Source of the DNA: Eubacterium sp.
GTDB taxonomy: Bacteria; Bacillota; Clostridia; Lachnospirales; Lachnospiraceae
Length of the DNA: 64,000 nucleotides
NCBI GenBank assembly: GCA_017634555.1
Contig: JAGBNF010000020.1
Span: 16,834 to 80,833 of the forward strand
Reading direction: 5' to 3'
Under the pieces are notes generated by a model. The model was not told where the DNA came from. It did not search any database and worked only from the letters and a program-made list of their open reading frames with translations. The translations under genes and the position numbers were made by a program. Shown here in pieces: positions 62,142 to 64,000 of this stretch; the first letter of the stretch is position 1; the number at the start of each line of letters is the position of its first letter.

Positions 62142-63905
62142 TTATCTCACTTTAACCTTTTTAGCCGCACTCCACTCAGAGAATATAGTCTTCCCATCAA
62201 CTTTTTTATATGTTCTGACACGAACATATGCATATCTACCCGCTTTTGCATATTTTTTTCCGGAAACCGAAGAACCACAATTCTTATATCCCTTTATATT
62301 CTTCTTGTAAAGATTCTTTGAAAACTTCGCATCTGATGCAATCTGTATCTGATATCCATCTATATAACCATTACTCATCTTATCAGATAACTTGTTCCAT
62401 TTGATTGTAAGCTTTCCGGTCTTTGTATTATATTGGGCGCTAGATATTTTTGTCTTTTTCGGGGTAATCGTGAATGTCTTTATTGCGGTTCCTGAATAAT
62501 TTCCCTTAAGCGTAACCTTTACTATATACTGTCCTACATTCTTCCTTCCGGATTGATATGAAACGTTATAATCCGCTTTATGCAATATCTCAGAGCCCGC
62601 GTAAACCTTAACTCCCGGAGTTCTCACTTTTCCATTATATGTACACGAATCACTGGAAAGTACAATCCTAGGATTAAGCACCATCTTTACTTTTATCTTA
62701 AATCGAACAACCTTCTTATCTTTATACTTTCCTTTTCCTCTCACAATAACACGTGAGTCAGCTCCCACATTTATATTATCCTTATATTCCAAAGTATAGT
62801 CTGTATTCTCCGTAAGGATATCTCCGTTGATTGAAACTTTAACTTTCGGTTTACATGCCAATCCCGAATATGTATACTCCTTTTGACTCAGCTTAACCTC
62901 TGCATTTTCAAGTGAGATTGTTTCTTCAACCACCTCACCCGTAAATGTTTTACCAACGCTGTCAGCCGTCAGCGCAAAGCTTATCGCATTTGATCGATCA
63001 GTCTCATAATAGAGTGATTCGGTATTTATACATCCGGTAGCTGTGATTGTAAGAGTATCGCCCTCAGCGCCGCCGTTAATATAACATTCTCCACCTTCGT
63101 CAATAACAGACTGCTCACTTCCTGTTCCGAGGGTTGCGAAATGTACCGTATAAGCCCATCCACCGTTTCCGTCATCTACCCAGAGAACATTTTCCGGATA
63201 TTCCGATGTGGCCTCTGATGGTCTGCTGGTTGTAGCCGGACCCACCAGCTCAGCACCGGTCCATTTTCCGTCTGAAGTATTGATACCGCCGTAAAACTCA
63301 GCTTCACTCACCCTTGAATCCACGGTGAAAAATACTGTCGCAGTACCCTCTCCTTCAGTAACCTTACCATTAGAATCGAGCGGGATAGAATCAACACGCA
63401 CACCTGTAATAGTCGGAATCGCCCAGGTACAAGGATCCACTATATAAAATGTATCGCTTTTTGATCCGGTATATTTTCCGGCTCCTGTTACGATAAATGT
63501 AGCCGTTCCGATATTCAAATTATCCGTATAGGATACTGTAAAATCCGTATCCTTAACGAGTGCTTCCGAGTCCTGTGTATACACCTCAACCTCAGGCTCT
63601 ATTACGGAACCTGTATACTTAAACACCGAACCGGCCGTAAGACAAATCGAACAATTTGCTATAGTAAAGCCCGATGTATCTTCACCTATCTCGATAGCAT
63701 CTCCCTGTGTGCTCTTATCGACCGCCTGCACATTTTCCTCAACTACACTTATTACCGCTTCGACTTCCTCCGCCTCCTCACCGGAAGCTTCTTCCCCTGT
63801 CGATATTTCCTCACCGGAAATATCGTCTGCGAAAACCACACTGTTCATCGACAGTATGAGCACCACTGTGAGAAGCAATGATATAAGCCTTCTACTCTTC
63901 TTCAT
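62142..63905 (-). CDS. Secreted protein with Ig-like and C-terminal Fn3-like repeats
   Basis: Signal peptide (LISLLLTVVLILSMNSVVFA). An acidic Glu/Ser-rich stretch (about 28-70) precedes at least three related beta domains with the pattern YTG/YSG/YNG...P.V.V...DTDFTVSYTDNLNIGTATFIVTGAGKYTG (near residues 95, 345 and 425), like MBG/bacterial Ig-like modules. A final module (about 490-587: GKLTIKWNKLSDKMSNGYIDGYQIQ) is Fn3-like. AAGGAGG before the ATG. No sortase or wall motif at the C-terminus, so it is probably released or non-covalently bound. Confidence 0.85.
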   Translation of the reverse strand: MKKSRRLISLLLTVVLILSMNSVVFADDISGEEISTGEEASGEEAEEVEAVISVVEENVQAVDKSTQGDAIEIGEDTSGFTIANCSICLTAGSVFKYTGSVIEPEVEVYTQDSEALVKDTDFTVSYTDNLNIGTATFIVTGAGKYTGSKSDTFYIVDPCTWAIPTITGVRVDSIPLDSNGKVTEGEGTATVFFTVDSRVSEAEFYGGINTSDGKWTGAELVGPATTSRPSEATSEYPENVLWVDDGNGGWAYTVHFATLGTGSEQSVIDEGGECYINGGAEGDTLTITATGCINTESLYYETDRSNAISFALTADSVGKTFTGEVVEETISLENAEVKLSQKEYTYSGLACKPKVKVSINGDILTENTDYTLEYKDNINVGADSRVIVRGKGKYKDKKVVRFKIKVKMVLNPRIVLSSDSCTYNGKVRTPGVKVYAGSEILHKADYNVSYQSGRKNVGQYIVKVTLKGNYSGTAIKTFTITPKKTKISSAQYNTKTGKLTIKWNKLSDKMSNGYIDGYQIQIASDAKFSKNLYKKNIKGYKNCGSSVSGKKYAKAGRYAYVRVRTYKKVDGKTIFSEWSAAKKVKVR

Positions 63906-64000
63906 GCAACAAAACCTCCTTCCTCAATCCCCTTAAATTATAGTAAATATCACCCCACTAAAGCGCATATCACTATAGATTTTATTTTATCACAGCAGCA

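Overview
The window reads as chromosome of an anaerobic, fermentative low-to-mid GC Firmicute, most likely a Lachnospiraceae relative (Butyrivibrio/Roseburia-like). This is inferred from the Rex-AdhE pair, PAS-containing [FeFe] hydrogenase, glucan-binding-type cell-wall repeats, strong AAGGAGG ribosome sites and overall protein similarity. Almost every gene is on the minus strand. Only an HD-GYP gene and a REP-associated transposase are on the plus strand. No rRNA, tRNA, CRISPR array or prophage was seen.

Layout. 1-1733: 5' part of a UvrD/PcrA helicase gene, cut by the window edge. 1920-9038: F-type ATP synthase operon read right to left (rhomboid protease, a, c, b, alpha, gamma, beta, epsilon). 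There is no separate delta gene; a delta C-domain-like segment is fused to the alpha N-terminus. 9154-11477: lon under a CIRCE operator. 11618-12925: HD-GYP protein. 13250-16407: methionine aminopeptidase, a lipoprotein and an orphan thiG. 16509-21992: an envelope operon running from a consensus promoter: sortase substrate, sortase, membrane protein, CpsB/CpsC/CpsD and an Ig-like protein. 22200-33601: lipoproteins, a GH114-like hydrolase, SpoU methyltransferase, alpha/beta hydrolase, a repeat-rich cell-wall protein and an MFS-XRE pair. 33690-34700: RAYT transposase with REP-like flanks. 34723-39823: two [FeFe] hydrogenases with a SpoIIE-type phosphatase and two [2Fe-2S] proteins. 39994-44208: rex-adhE-kinase operon. 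44639-46779: alanine dehydrogenase and a LysR regulator. 47070-61187: acidic exopolysaccharide synthesis (UDP-GlcA, UDP-GalA and UDP-ManNAcA precursor enzymes, transferases, Wzx, Wzy). 61298-63905: an AgrB-like protein and a secreted Ig/Fn3 protein.

How the parts work together. The two polysaccharide blocks complement each other: 47070-61187 makes and exports the polymer, and 16509-21902 supplies length and phosphorylation control (CpsBCD) plus sortase anchoring. The Rex-AdhE operon and the HydS-type hydrogenase cluster are the redox-balancing part.

Most notable non-genic signals: (1) two paralogous intergenic arrays (27271-27560 and 44230-44511), each with eight alternately inverted TACTA[A/C]CA sites at a fixed 30/31 and 43/44 bp rhythm; (2) a RAYT gene with REP-like GTGCC[A/T]GGCAC palindromes dispersed in the window; (3) short tandem repeats of different unit length that coincide with stop codons of at least five genes; (4) hairpins that look like attenuators inside or just before the sortase gene, the HTH-fused UDP-glucose dehydrogenase and the polysaccharide operon.
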